Of a DNA stretch of 64,000 nucleotides, positions 1 through 9,329 are shown piece after piece (position 1 is the first letter of the stretch; every line of letters begins with the position of its first letter). This DNA is from Paenibacillus borealis (lineage in GTDB: Bacteria; Bacillota; Bacilli; Paenibacillales; Paenibacillaceae): assembly GCF_000758665.1 (NCBI RefSeq), contig NZ_CP009285.1:5766001-5830000 (forward strand), read 5' to 3'. Position numbers and translations under genes: made by a program. The notes under the pieces are model-generated. The model ran no database searches. It was given only the letters and a program-made list of their open reading frames with translations, and was not told the DNA's origin.

Positions 1-955
1 GGAATTTCAGCACAGCCACATTATTGCGGAAGTCTTCGGATAGGCTCTCATTCGTAGCCATTCCCGCTTCCCAGGAGCCCATGTACCACATTGCCGCTTT
101 TCCCTGCGTAAATAAGTTCTGGGATGCACCGTAGTCTGCGGTCATGAATGATTCCTGGAACAGCTTGGCATCTCTTGCCTCACCCAGCAGCTTGGCAGCA
201 GTGATGAAGCTCTCATCGGTTGTGAAGTTCTTCTTCTGTTCCACCGCATCCAGCATCAGACTCTGATCTCCGCTCACTCTAATGACCAGATCCTGGAAGA
301 ATGCCGCGAAGCTCCACAGGTCTTTACCGTTCACCGACATCGGCTCAATGCCTTTGTCACGGAATTGTTTGGCTGCATCCAGCAGCTCCGCATAAGTAGT
401 GGGTACGTTTACGCCATTGTCTGCAAACATTTTTTGGTTATAGTAGATGACCTCATAGTCGCTGTTCCGGGGCAGGCCATACAATTTGTCATTGAAGGTG
501 AAAGACTTATATACGCCCGGGAGGAAGTTATAGGTCTCCCCTTCGTACCCGGCCGGGTCCAGCTCTTTCACATAACCAGCCTGAACCAGTGTATTAAGCT
601 CTGCTCCCCCGTGCACCATAGTGATGTCCAGCGCTTCATTTGAGGCCATATAGGCTTTTAATTTATTCTTAAAAGGCTCTTCGGCCAGCGTTTCGAGCTC
701 GATTTTCACATTAGGATTCTCTTTCGTATAGTTGTCGATCACCATTTGCTCGGCCAGGCCCTGGCCCGATTTACGGTCCGGAAGGTTGGAGAACACGCGC
801 AATGTGACTTGTTCAGCGGCGGGATCGGCTGCGTTGCCGTTTGTACTGCCCGCACTATCATTCTGATCGTTGCCTCCGCATGCACTGAGTACCGAGACAG
901 CTGCCAGCGCTGTAATCAGCAATAGATTCCGTGTGGATTTTGTATTCATAACCAT
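1..955 (-). CDS. Sugar ABC transporter substrate-binding lipoprotein (3' end cut by window)
   Basis: Family 1 extracellular solute-binding protein that should capture an oligosaccharide outside the membrane and deliver it to an ABC permease pair. About 318 codons are visible and the C-terminus lies beyond position 1. The N-terminus has basic residues, a hydrophobic stretch and a lipobox LSAC with the lipidated Cys at residue 26, followed by a Gly/Asn/Asp-rich linker. Motifs such as LYGLPRNSDYEVIYYN and GKAAMWYMGSWE are typical of this family. The ATG at 955 is preferred over the ATG at 949 because a GGGGGAG site lies 5 nt upstream of it. The gene is divergent from the kinase/regulator pair at 1165-4692, which probably controls it. 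The substrate cannot be told from sequence. Confidence 0.93.
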   Translation of the reverse strand, partial: MVMNTKSTRNLLLITALAAVSVLSACGGNDQNDSAGSTNGNAADPAAEQVTLRVFSNLPDRKSGQGLAEQMVIDNYTKENPNVKIELETLAEEPFKNKLKAYMASNEALDITMVHGGAELNTLVQAGYVKELDPAGYEGETYNFLPGVYKSFTFNDKLYGLPRNSDYEVIYYNQKMFADNGVNVPTTYAELLDAAKQFRDKGIEPMSVNGKDLWSFAAFFQDLVIRVSGDQSLMLDAVEQKKNFTTDESFITAAKLLGEARDAKLFQESFMTADYGASQNLFTQGKAAMWYMGSWEAGMATNESLSEDFRNNVAVLKF

Positions 956-1164
956 TTAATCTCCCCCTAATTGTTGTTGATTGTGCTTGCCTTCTTTGTT
1001 GTGACCACATCGTAACAGAGAACCTGATCCGGGGTCAGTAGAGAAAAAGAGAGTAAAGTTTAAAATTGTCGACTCCTCTTCCGGCACTCTTGTTTAAATT
1101 CAACATTACGAATAAGATAAAAAACAAAAAGGTCAGTGATCACGTGCTGCGTTTCTACTTAAAT

Positions 1165-2946
1165 ATGAATCTGCGTTATAAGATAACGATTCTTATCTTT
1201 CTCCTGATCACCGCAGTAACTTTTGCTATAGGCGGATATTCGTATAGCATCTCAAAAAAACAGATCATTAACAAAGTAAGCAACTCCAATCAGAGCGTGC
1301 TTAAGCAGATTGACAGCAATCTCTCCAGAATGCAGAAGACGATTGCCGACTGGGTTACGGTATTCAGCCTGGCTTCCGTTGTACAGGAGACGTTAAGAAG
1401 CAATACTCCGGATTCTGTCGAGATCGAGGATCAATTCTATAACGGGCCGACCGCGTCCATGATGAACCAGATGCTGGTAACCGGCAATTTCGACTATCTG
1501 GCGCTGTACGGCAGCCTGTCCGCACCCATGTTTCAGGTTGCCACCGATGACAGCAGCGGGGCCTACGGCCTGGACAAGATCACCCCTCACAATATTTATA
1601 AGGAATCCGTTGCCCTGAACGGCGCCTCCTATTGGTTCCCGCTGACGGAAGAGAATAATGTCTTTATTCAGAGCAACCGCAATGACAAGCTAGGTATGAC
1701 CCGGATTATCCGCGATATTGTAAACGGAAACAGAATCGGCTTTGTATTTGTCGGCATTAATCTGGAGACGATCCGCAGAACCTATCTGACGGATCTCTAT
1801 GATCAGGACCACGGTATTCTTATCCTGAATGAGAGCGGTGAACAGCTCCTGGCCGCAGGCAAAGAAACGAATGACAAGAAGGCAGTAGACTTCGTGATGA
1901 AGCAGGCTGAAGCCGGCATAATGTCCGGTTATACCATTGTGAACCTGCAAGGCGCAGATACGCTGCTGAACTATAATATCAATGCCAACGGCTGGATTAC
2001 GCTGTACAGCGTGCCGCTCAGTTCGTTGACCGAGGAGCTTAACTCGATTAAGTCGGCTGTGCTGATCATGATTCTGGCCAGCTTGGTCCTTAGTATACCC
2101 CTGCTGATGTTTTTCTCCTCCTTCCTGACCGCACCGATCAAGACCCTTCTCCTGTCGATGCGCCGCTTTCAGAATGGACAGTTTGAAGAGAAGGTTAACA
2201 TTAAATATTGGGATGAGATCGGCCAGTTAAGCCGGGGTTACAACAACATGGTCGCCAATATCAAGGCGCTGGTGGACGATGCCTATCTGCTTAAGCTTAA
2301 AGAGCAGGAAGCGGAGCTCAAGGCGCTGCAGTCCCAGATCAACCCCCATTTTCTGTATAACATGCTGGATACGATATTCTGGGAAGCCGAAGCTGCGGGC
2401 CAGGACAAGATCAGCGAGATGGTGATCAACCTCTCCAGACTGTTCAGATTAAGTCTTAACCAGGGCAAGAGCTTCACCAGCGTCGCCAAAGAGAAGGAGC
2501 TTATCGAGCTGTATCTGTCCCTGCAGAAAATGAGATTTAAAGACTCTCTGGATTTCGTAATCGATATCCCTGAAGAGCTGCATCCCTATGTCATTCTGAA
2601 GCTTAGCCTGCAGCCTTTTATTGAGAACGCGCTGATTCATGGGATTGAACGTAAACGCGGCGGCGGCTGTGTGAGTATCAGCGGACAATTAACCGGAGAT
2701 CAGCTGAAGTTCGTGATTGAAGATAACGGGGGCGGCATGAGCAGCGAGACGCTGCAGAAGATTCTCACCCTGCCGGATGAATCGGATATTTATACAGCCC
2801 GGGATACCGGGGGATACGCGGTGCAGAATGTACAAGCCAGACTGAAGCATTTCTATAAAGGGGATTTCACCTTGAACTACACCAGCGTTCCGGGAGAGGG
2901 TACACGCGTGGAGATCGTAATTCCGGCTATCCTGAATGATATTTAG
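1165..2946 (+). CDS. YesM-type sensor histidine kinase
   Basis: Membrane sensor kinase expected to sense a sugar or sugar-loaded binding protein and phosphorylate the response regulator downstream. From the start used, a membrane segment lies at about residues 8-27, an extracellular sensor region at about 28-295 and a second membrane segment at about 296-320. A HAMP region follows, then the phospho-acceptor motif NPHFLYN (His codon at 2347) and a HATPase domain with EDNGGGM and a later GGYAVQNV G-box. No start has a good ribosome site. ATG 1165 puts the first membrane helix near the N-terminus as usual in the family; GTG 1144 (AAAGG 11 nt upstream) and TTG 1066 are in-frame alternatives. Divergent from the binding-protein gene at 1-955. 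Confidence 0.9.
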   Translation: MNLRYKITILIFLLITAVTFAIGGYSYSISKKQIINKVSNSNQSVLKQIDSNLSRMQKTIADWVTVFSLASVVQETLRSNTPDSVEIEDQFYNGPTASMMNQMLVTGNFDYLALYGSLSAPMFQVATDDSSGAYGLDKITPHNIYKESVALNGASYWFPLTEENNVFIQSNRNDKLGMTRIIRDIVNGNRIGFVFVGINLETIRRTYLTDLYDQDHGILILNESGEQLLAAGKETNDKKAVDFVMKQAEAGIMSGYTIVNLQGADTLLNYNINANGWITLYSVPLSSLTEELNSIKSAVLIMILASLVLSIPLLMFFSSFLTAPIKTLLLSMRRFQNGQFEEKVNIKYWDEIGQLSRGYNNMVANIKALVDDAYLLKLKEQEAELKALQSQINPHFLYNMLDTIFWEAEAAGQDKISEMVINLSRLFRLSLNQGKSFTSVAKEKELIELYLSLQKMRFKDSLDFVIDIPEELHPYVILKLSLQPFIENALIHGIERKRGGGCVSISGQLTGDQLKFVIEDNGGGMSSETLQKILTLPDESDIYTARDTGGYAVQNVQARLKHFYKGDFTLNYTSVPGEGTRVEIVIPAILNDI

Positions 2947-2961
2947 GCTGAATATAAAGAA

Positions 2962-3053
2962 GAAACGGCTTCGCCGACCTTTTAAGGACGGGGCGTTTCA
3001 GCGAGAAATAGAAGGATAAGTTATCATGCGAAGCATATAAATTCTTCTATTTT
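2962..3053 (+). repeat. Two-hairpin intergenic structured repeat, copy 1
   Basis: The first hairpin has outer arms GAAACG (2962-2967) and CGTTTC (2994-2999), with CCG/CGG and CCT/AGG pairs nested inside. The second has arms AAATAGAAG (3006-3014) and CTTCTATTT (3044-3052), a perfect 9-bp stem enclosing GATA-AGT-TATC and ATGC-GAA-GCAT mini-stems, so it could fold as a three-way junction. It fills the gap between kinase and regulator and ends 40 nt before the regulator start. A clear second copy lies at 17701-17795, also just before a regulator gene. Whether it works as RNA is not known from sequence. Confidence 0.75.
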
Positions 3054-3093
3054 AAGAACCTAACAAAAAGCGCAAGAACGGAGGAATTATCAC

Positions 3094-4692
3094 TTGTTTA
3101 ATATGATTATCGTGGACGATGAAGAACGGGCCCGGGTCGGAATCAGAACCTTAATCGACTGGCAGGCGCACGGAATTACTATTGTTGCCGAGGCAAGAGA
3201 CGGCCAGGAAGCACTGGATATTCTGGGTACCCACCAGGTCGACATCATGCTGACGGACATCCGGATGCCGCAAATGGATGGTCTGGAGTTAATCTCCATT
3301 GTCTCAGGGAAGTATCCCCATATTAAATCGGTGATTATGAGCGGGTATGATGATTTCGCCTATGCCCAGCAGGCGATTAGAGTCGGGGCCAGTAACTACC
3401 TGCTGAAACCAAGCAGAAGACAGGAAATTCTGAGCACTGTACTGGACATCACCGAGCAGATTCAATCGGAGAAGCTGGAGATCAAATCGCTGGAGCATCT
3501 GCGGCAGGGCTTCCGGGAGAGTCTGCCCCTGCTGAAGGAGAAGACCTTAAGCCAGCTGGTTCTCACCGAAAGTCCTGCATATCCGCGGCTGCTGGCCAAT
3601 CTGAAGATGAACAATCTGGTATTTCCTTATCTGCTGTATGGCGTGATACTGCTGCGGATTGATAATTTCCGGCAGCTGCACCAGAAATATCTGCATGAGG
3701 ATACGGAGCTGCTGAAATACGGGCTGAAGAATATTTGTGAGGAGTCCCTTCCGGAGACGATAGTATGTATCGCCTTTGAACATCAGGATGATATTGTGCT
3801 GATCCTTAATACGGATGAGCTGCTGGATCACGAGGAATTAAGCGGCTATATCCGGATCATTCAAGACAATATCCTGAGTTATCTCCGGTTCACGGTCTCT
3901 GCCGGAATCGGAAGTATAGATAAGAATCTTCAGCATTTACGGCGTTCTTTTCTGGAGGCATCCCAGGCGCTGAATACGAGAAACTACACAGGCACCGGCA
4001 AAATTGTGGAGTTCAGCGGGGAATTTGATGATGAAGCCTCCCAATCCTCCTATCCTTTGCATGAGGAGCAGGAGGTGCTTAAGGCTGTCCGGAACGGCTC
4101 CCCCGAAGAAATTGCCGGGAAGCTTACCCTGTTCAACGTGGCCCTTCAGCCCGAAACGGTATCCAGGGACCAGGTGATCAAGTCAAGCCTCGCCCTGTTC
4201 TTTGCGCTGTATAAATTATGCATTGAGAATAACGTCAACGTGAACAAGGTGTTCGGACAGAATCTGACCGAGCTGATCCAGGTTCTGTCCCGCTCCAGTC
4301 TGGATCACATTTTCCAGTCTCTGCTTGAGACTGCCCTTCTGGTTAGTGAGCATTTGACCTCCAAGAAGAACAGCAACAAATTGCTGGAAGCGGCCAAGCT
4401 CTATATCGGGCAAAATTACATGAAGGATATCAACCGCGAGATTGTCGCCAGGGAAATCTATATTACACCCGGCTATTTAAGCCTGCTGTTCAAGCAGCAG
4501 CTCAAAACCAGCTTCACCGATTATCTGCATAAGGTCCGCATCGAGCATGCCTGTCTGCTATTCAAAGATCCCGGAATGCGGATCGAGGACATCGCTCTGC
4601 AGTCCGGGTACAATGATACGAAATATTTCTATCAGGTGTTCAAAAAGTATAAGGGGATTACTCCGAATCAGTTCCGCAGTAATGCGGAGTAA
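3094..4692 (+). CDS. YesN-type response regulator with AraC DNA-binding domain
   Basis: Cytoplasmic two-component response regulator paired with the kinase at 1165. The N-terminal receiver domain (about 1-120) carries the acidic pocket VDDE and the phospho-acceptor Asp55 in MLTDIRMPQMDG. A long linker (about 130-420) follows, and the C-terminal AraC-type double helix-turn-helix (about 425-530) includes EIYITPGYLSLLFKQQ and the signature GYNDTKYFYQVFKKYKGITP. Length of 532 residues is normal for YesN-like proteins. It starts at TTG 3094, 8 nt after GGAGG. Likely target is the divergent sugar-binding protein operon to its left. Confidence 0.94.
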   Translation: MFNMIIVDDEERARVGIRTLIDWQAHGITIVAEARDGQEALDILGTHQVDIMLTDIRMPQMDGLELISIVSGKYPHIKSVIMSGYDDFAYAQQAIRVGASNYLLKPSRRQEILSTVLDITEQIQSEKLEIKSLEHLRQGFRESLPLLKEKTLSQLVLTESPAYPRLLANLKMNNLVFPYLLYGVILLRIDNFRQLHQKYLHEDTELLKYGLKNICEESLPETIVCIAFEHQDDIVLILNTDELLDHEELSGYIRIIQDNILSYLRFTVSAGIGSIDKNLQHLRRSFLEASQALNTRNYTGTGKIVEFSGEFDDEASQSSYPLHEEQEVLKAVRNGSPEEIAGKLTLFNVALQPETVSRDQVIKSSLALFFALYKLCIENNVNVNKVFGQNLTELIQVLSRSSLDHIFQSLLETALLVSEHLTSKKNSNKLLEAAKLYIGQNYMKDINREIVAREIYITPGYLSLLFKQQLKTSFTDYLHKVRIEHACLLFKDPGMRIEDIALQSGYNDTKYFYQVFKKYKGITPNQFRSNAE

Positions 4693-4704
4693 CGCGGAGG
4701 ATGC

Positions 4705-4764
4705 GGAGAGGAACGGCAGTGCGCCGAGAGGAACGGTAGTGCGCGGAGAGGAACGGGAGTGCGG
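4705..4764 (+). repeat. 20-nt tandem repeat, three copies
   Basis: Three direct copies with an exact 20-nt period begin 13 nt after the response-regulator stop. The shared text is GAGAGGAACGG-N-AGTGCG, and the variable base is C, T and G in turn. It lies in the gap between two convergent genes. No function is apparent. Confidence 0.85.
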
Positions 4765-4781
4765 CTAGTGTTGCGGGCTGT

Positions 4782-4811
4782 CCGCCGCCATCTGCTTGAT
4801 GATGGCGGCGG
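4782..4811. terminator. GC-rich hairpin between convergent genes, possible terminator
   Basis: CCGCCGCCATC (4782-4792) pairs perfectly with GATGGCGGCGG (4801-4811) around an 8-nt loop. It lies downstream of both the regulator (ends 4692) and the GH115 gene (ends 4838). There is no U-tract on either side, so it may stop RNA decay or transcription less efficiently than a standard terminator. Confidence 0.4.
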
Positions 4812-4837
4812 CGGCGGTCCCGGCAACCCGCCGGAGG

Positions 4838-7681
4838 TCAGGTATGGAAGCTCTCCACCGGCCTCAGATAGGAATACGGCAGCGGTCCGGAGGACAGCAC
4901 CAGCTTCTGCAGGACAAGTCCTGCATCCAGTCCGTACACGCGCAGCGTATGCTGGCCCTTGTCGAGCCTATGGCGGGTAACCTGCGTATGGATATTGTCC
5001 ATGACCGCACGGCACCACGGCTCATTGTCATGATTGCCGCCCTCATAATTCGGCGGCAGCGCGTCTGCGGTGACCGGCGTTTCCCCGTCGAATCCGGCGG
5101 CATATCTCAGTCCGCTGACCGGAGACAACTGGTTCGTCGGCGCGATATAAGCGGTCAGGCTGTATTCGCCGTCCTGATGGACGAGCAGCCGGTACTCCAG
5201 GTAAGGCGCTTCCTCCGGCTGATCAAAGGAGATGCCGGCGGGGAGCATTTTGACCGAAGATAAGGTCCGGCCGTAGTTGCTGATCGTCTTCCACTCGACC
5301 CCGGATTTCGCCACACGGCTTGCAGTATGCTCCGCTTCGATAGAGACGGTGTGATGCGTCTCGATGAAGGTCACCGGCGGCATATTGGTGAGGCTGGTCC
5401 ACTCCAATGTTACTTGCACGGTTACAGTATTGCCGGCACCTGATAGAGTAATATGGCCCGAAGCCGCCCCTTGCACCTTCTCCCAATCTACTGAAACCCG
5501 GATCGTTACTCCGCTGTCAATCCAGCCTTGGGTCCGGTCCAGCCTGATCCAGTCCGCGCTGCTGGCTGCCTCATATTCGAACCCCGCTCCGCCGCTGCTG
5601 ACCGTAATCTCATAGCTTTCCTGCTGCAGATTCGTAAACGCCGGGAGGCCTGCTGTCCCTGCGGTGTAACCCTGCTCCGTCCCCTCTACACCCACAATCA
5701 TGATAGCTTCCTGGGCTGGAATCACTCTTGTAACTTCCGGATAACTCCACCCGTCCGCATTCCAGTTGACATAGCCGACATGAGGGGAGCTCATCATGCC
5801 CTGCCATTTTCCGCCTGAGATTCCGGTATTGTAGTGCTGCTCCAGCTGCTTATCCCGTTCAATAGCTCTCTCTGCCAGATCAGCATAGGTATTGGCGAGA
5901 ATACTTCCCCGCTCAGCATACAGGTTGTTCAGCCCCGCATAAATCTGCATTGCGATGACATTGGCGGAGGCCACTGCCGGATAATAGACCAATTGGTAGT
6001 AGGCATCCTTCAGCGGTGAAGGGAGTTTCAGCTCATACTTTGCAGCAGCCTGCTCCAGGCTGAGCGCTTGTTCCAGCACTCTCTTCGCCTCCTGATGATG
6101 CAGGACACTGAAGGTGTCAGCCCGGATAATCTCCGGCTTGCGCCGCCCGTTCATCCGGGTGTAATCCGCTAACACCTGCGCGATTCCGTCTACCGTCCCC
6201 GTTGTAAGGTCTGATCCAAACTGCTGCTCTACCCAACGCCGGGTGTACTCCTCCGTCTGGTTAATCGCTCCGGTTCCCCAGCCTGCAAAATCATAGGCTA
6301 AGTCCATGAAGTAGGATAGCGGCAGCTCCATCGGCTTCAGATCGCCGACATTCACCACCCAAATATCGCGGATGCCGTAATCATACGCCATGGTCATCTG
6401 CTCCCAGACCTTCTCCAGCGGAGTTACATTCACCCACTCGTAGGAGTGCGGGCCGCCGTGATAGTCAAAATGGTAGTAGATCCCCCAGCCGGCCTCCCGT
6501 TGCTGCTCATGTTTTTCCGGGATTTTGCGGAGATTGCCGAAGTTGTCATCCGAGAGCAGAATCGTCACATCCTGCAGCACCTCCCAGTCCTTCAGCCCCT
6601 GCACCTCTGCCGTGCCGTACCAGTATTTCTCAACCTCTTTGTAGACTGCCAGCACCTGCGGCATATGCTCCAGATTGTATTTCTTCAGCAGCGCCTTCTG
6701 GGTAAGGATAATCTGCTTCAGCAGCTCAATATTCTCCTGGTCGGAGCCTTCCAGTGCAGAGTCGCTCTCTCCGCGCATGCCGAGTGTGATCAGATTGTCA
6801 TAGTGTCTGTTGCGCTTGATCCCGTCTTCCCAGAAAGCAGTGATCGCCTGCGGGTTGCGGGCGAAATCCCACCGATTGCTTGTCCCGTACTGCGCATACA
6901 CCTTCTGCCATTCGCTGCCGGCCCGGAACAACGGCTCATGATGCGATGTTCCCATAACAATGCCGTATTCATCGGCATGAACCGCATTGGCAATCGGACT
7001 GCTTTTCCCGTTCAGACTGAATTCTGCACTCCACATCGCCGGCCACAGAAAGTTCCCCTTCAGTCTCAGGATCAGCTCGAACACTTTGTCATAGAAATCC
7101 TCATTGAAATCACCGAAAGCATGCGTGACCCAGGAGCCGAGCGACGGCCAGTCATCATTCAGGAAGAATCCCCTGTATTTAACGGAAGGCTCTCTGGAGC
7201 TGCGGTTCAGCCTGCTTACAGGAATGGACAGGGTGGTGTTCCTGTACGGAACCACATCGGCAAAATACACCCACGGGCTGACTCCAATCGTTTCCGAAAT
7301 CGAATAGATCCCGTATATCGTTCCGCGTTTATCGCTGCCCGCAATGACAAGCGCCCGGTCCACGCCAGGCATTGGAGCTTCAACCAGCTGCAGCCGGAAG
7401 CATTCCCGCTTGCCTTGAATCGCCGTGACGTCGAGGACGCCTTCTGCAATCAGCCTGTCGATCAGCTCATTTCCGCCTATGGGTCCGGCGATGACGACGG
7501 TTCCTGCGAGCTGCTCCAGTTGCGTAATCATTACCGGTGTTATCCCGCTCACCAGCTTGATATCCGCGCCGAAAGAATCCGCCACCCGGCGCAGTCCGTT
7601 ATAATCAGTCCCCTTCGGGTCCAGGTAAATTTGAACCGCCTGGTCTGGCGCGGCAAGTATAAAGTCCTCATTCGATTTCAT
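4838..7681 (-). CDS. GH115 family alpha-glucuronidase
   Basis: Likely removes glucuronic or 4-O-methylglucuronic acid from glucuronoxylan or its oligomers, the activity known for family GH115. The 947 residues fit the family length. Typical conserved stretches are present: FLNDDWPSLGSW, the glycan-binding WPAMWSAEF region, HADEYGIVMGTSHHEP, DDNFGNLRKIPE and YYHFDYHGGPHSY. The last 200 or so residues form the beta-rich C-terminal GH115 domain (IEAEH, TVRVYGLDAG-like strands). No signal peptide is visible, so it should act on imported oligosaccharides in the cytoplasm. Start 7681 has GGAGG 10 nt upstream; an ATG 15 codons earlier lacks a site. Transcribed alone, convergent with the regulator at 3094. 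Confidence 0.9.
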   Translation of the reverse strand: MKSNEDFILAAPDQAVQIYLDPKGTDYNGLRRVADSFGADIKLVSGITPVMITQLEQLAGTVVIAGPIGGNELIDRLIAEGVLDVTAIQGKRECFRLQLVEAPMPGVDRALVIAGSDKRGTIYGIYSISETIGVSPWVYFADVVPYRNTTLSIPVSRLNRSSREPSVKYRGFFLNDDWPSLGSWVTHAFGDFNEDFYDKVFELILRLKGNFLWPAMWSAEFSLNGKSSPIANAVHADEYGIVMGTSHHEPLFRAGSEWQKVYAQYGTSNRWDFARNPQAITAFWEDGIKRNRHYDNLITLGMRGESDSALEGSDQENIELLKQIILTQKALLKKYNLEHMPQVLAVYKEVEKYWYGTAEVQGLKDWEVLQDVTILLSDDNFGNLRKIPEKHEQQREAGWGIYYHFDYHGGPHSYEWVNVTPLEKVWEQMTMAYDYGIRDIWVVNVGDLKPMELPLSYFMDLAYDFAGWGTGAINQTEEYTRRWVEQQFGSDLTTGTVDGIAQVLADYTRMNGRRKPEIIRADTFSVLHHQEAKRVLEQALSLEQAAAKYELKLPSPLKDAYYQLVYYPAVASANVIAMQIYAGLNNLYAERGSILANTYADLAERAIERDKQLEQHYNTGISGGKWQGMMSSPHVGYVNWNADGWSYPEVTRVIPAQEAIMIVGVEGTEQGYTAGTAGLPAFTNLQQESYEITVSSGGAGFEYEAASSADWIRLDRTQGWIDSGVTIRVSVDWEKVQGAASGHITLSGAGNTVTVQVTLEWTSLTNMPPVTFIETHHTVSIEAEHTASRVAKSGVEWKTISNYGRTLSSVKMLPAGISFDQPEEAPYLEYRLLVHQDGEYSLTAYIAPTNQLSPVSGLRYAAGFDGETPVTADALPPNYEGGNHDNEPWCRAVMDNIHTQVTRHRLDKGQHTLRVYGLDAGLVLQKLVLSSGPLPYSYLRPVESFHT

Positions 7682-7805
7682 GGAATAGCTTCCTCCCGGA
7701 TTGTCCGATTTCGTATGCTTACGCACATTATATCGGGAAAACGGTTACAGGCTCCATGGTCTAACTAGCAAGTTTTTGTAATTAGTAAAGGATGCGTGTA
7801 GCTTG

Positions 7806-8258
7806 CTATAGCCCATTGAACTGCTTGAGCATGTTAATGAACTGATGCAGCTCGTAATCATTCCAGCCGGCAATACGCTCATAAAAAACAGACCCCTTTT
7901 CATTCAGGGCACCCAGTGTTTGCTGATGTCCGAGCTCCGTTAACGAAAGAAGAATAGCACGTCCGTCATCCGGGGAGGCCTCTCTTCTCACATAGCCCAT
8001 GGACTCCAGCTGTTTGATCAGACGGCTGACCGAGCTGCGGTCCATGGCCGTTGCTTCCGCGATGGCGGCAGCACTCGCCGGCCCGTAAGAATAGAGCCAG
8101 CGGATAATATGGAAGGCCGCCGGCTGCAGCGAGGAATCGAATCGTGCGGCGGCTTTGACATTCAGGGCATGCGATGCGCTGATAAGTGCATTAAGTTGCG
8201 CTCCCAGGGCAAGCTCCAGTTCTTCCCTCGGAGGGTTATGATGCTGACTTTGCTTCAT
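7806..8258 (-). CDS. MarR family transcriptional regulator
   Basis: A 150-residue winged-helix regulator, the usual MarR size. The helix-turn-helix (about residues 60-95) reads AAAIAEATAMDRSSVSRL followed by a wing RREASPDDGRAILL, matching the family DxRxxxxxLT wing signature. Helices at both ends should form the dimer interface. It starts at ATG 8258 after AGGTG. The gene is divergent from the dehydrogenase/exporter pair at 8425-10796, and the shared promoter region carries two near-identical 14-bp operator candidates, so autorepression and repression of the efflux genes is the likely role. The ligand is unknown. Confidence 0.93.
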   Translation of the reverse strand: MKQSQHHNPPREELELALGAQLNALISASHALNVKAAARFDSSLQPAAFHIIRWLYSYGPASAAAIAEATAMDRSSVSRLIKQLESMGYVRREASPDDGRAILLSLTELGHQQTLGALNEKGSVFYERIAGWNDYELHQFINMLKQFNGL

Positions 8259-8306
8259 TCTTATTCACCTGTCCTTTAGTCCAAAAAAATAACCGACGAA
8301 AACTAA

Positions 8307-8348
8307 TTGACATATATCCATTAAATAATTATAGTGGACATATGTCAA
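8307..8348. promoter_or_regulatory. Divergent overlapping promoters with paired MarR operators
   Basis: Plus strand: -35 TTGACA (8307-8312), 17-nt spacer, -10 TATAGT (8330-8335). Minus strand: -35 TTGACA (8348-8343), 17-nt spacer, -10 TTTAAT (8325-8320). Each -35 sits in one of two inverted 14-mers, TTGACATATATCCA (8307-8320) and TGGACATATGTCAA (8335-8348), separated by 14 bp. Each 14-mer is itself near-palindromic. A MarR dimer on each would cover both -35 elements. Binding is inferred from position and symmetry. Confidence 0.75.
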
Positions 8349-8424
8349 CCATATTTAAAGTTTTTTATGTACTTATTCAAGCTGCTGTATCCCAAAATAT
8401 TGTAACACATAAAGGAGAATGACC

Positions 8425-9300
8425 ATGCCGAAACATCCAACTGTTGTTATCACCGGAGCTACCAGCGGACTGGGGCAGCTTGTTGCCATTCAGTTAGCCA
8501 AACGCGGCTATCATCTTGTTCTGACTGCCCGCAGCAAAGAGCGGGCAGAGCAGACAAGACAAATTATACAAGCTCACAACGCTAAAGTGAATATCCGCTT
8601 CTTCTTCGGGGACCTGTCGCTGATGCAGGATGTGAACCGGGTTGGCGCAGAAATTGCCGCCGCCTGTCCAGTGATCGACGTACTTCTGAACAATGCAGGC
8701 CTCCATGCCTTCGAACCCCGCACGACTTCCGAAGGATTGCCGGAGATGATTGCGGTGAACTATCTGGCGCCGTGGCTGCTGACACACAGACTGGAGCTAC
8801 CGCTGCGCAATGCCGGAAAGGCCCGGGTAGTCAATGTAGCCTCTGAAGCTTCACGCCGCCACGGTGTGCTCAGTCTGCCCGGAGATTTAACAGATACTAC
8901 AACATTTACTGCCCGCGGGTCTTCACCTATCTATGGCAAAACCAAACTATTAAACATTATGTTCACTGCAGAACTGGCCCGCCAGTGGGCAGGCAGCGGG
9001 ATCAGTGTCAATGCCCTGAACCCGGGCTTCAATGTAACCGGTCTGGGTCGTGAGCTGCGGTTCGCCTCGGTGCTTGAACGGATCTTGAAGCTTTTGCGTC
9101 TCGGAGATCCGCAGAGAGGAACTGATATTATCACACGGTTAATCGTGGACCAGCATTATCAGGAGGTGACCGGAGGATACTTTAACGTGGGCACAGGGAA
9201 GCCGATCGTACCGGTATCTCCCGGCGGAGATCAAGCGGTGCAGCGCAAGCTCTGGAAGGATACTCAGGACTTGCTGGACCAGCGGGGTTATCTTCGGTAA
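8425..9300 (+). CDS. Short-chain dehydrogenase/reductase
   Basis: NAD(P)-dependent oxidoreductase of the classical SDR fold. The cofactor motif TGATSGLG is at residues 10-17, the NNAG motif follows strand 4, and the catalytic pair is YGKTK with Tyr170 and Lys174. The C-terminal part resembles retinol-dehydrogenase/WW-domain-oxidoreductase-like SDRs. ATG 8425 is used because GGAG lies 7 nt upstream; the in-frame ATG at 8419 is only one base after that site. First gene of an operon with the MFS exporter 29 nt downstream, controlled from the MarR-bound promoter. The substrate is not evident, but the context suggests detoxification of a small molecule that is also exported. Confidence 0.9.
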   Translation: MPKHPTVVITGATSGLGQLVAIQLAKRGYHLVLTARSKERAEQTRQIIQAHNAKVNIRFFFGDLSLMQDVNRVGAEIAAACPVIDVLLNNAGLHAFEPRTTSEGLPEMIAVNYLAPWLLTHRLELPLRNAGKARVVNVASEASRRHGVLSLPGDLTDTTTFTARGSSPIYGKTKLLNIMFTAELARQWAGSGISVNALNPGFNVTGLGRELRFASVLERILKLLRLGDPQRGTDIITRLIVDQHYQEVTGGYFNVGTGKPIVPVSPGGDQAVQRKLWKDTQDLLDQRGYLR

Positions 9301-9329
9301 GCAGGTACTCAGAAAGGAGACAGTGTCTT

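Noticed and set aside
4547..4980. Small plus-strand frames after the response-regulator stop
   Set aside because: They run through the 20-nt tandem repeat and antisense to the GH115 3' end, with no support as genes.
6446..7768. 440-codon open frame on the plus strand
   Set aside because: It is fully antisense to the well-supported GH115 gene, matches no domain, and is a codon-bias shadow.
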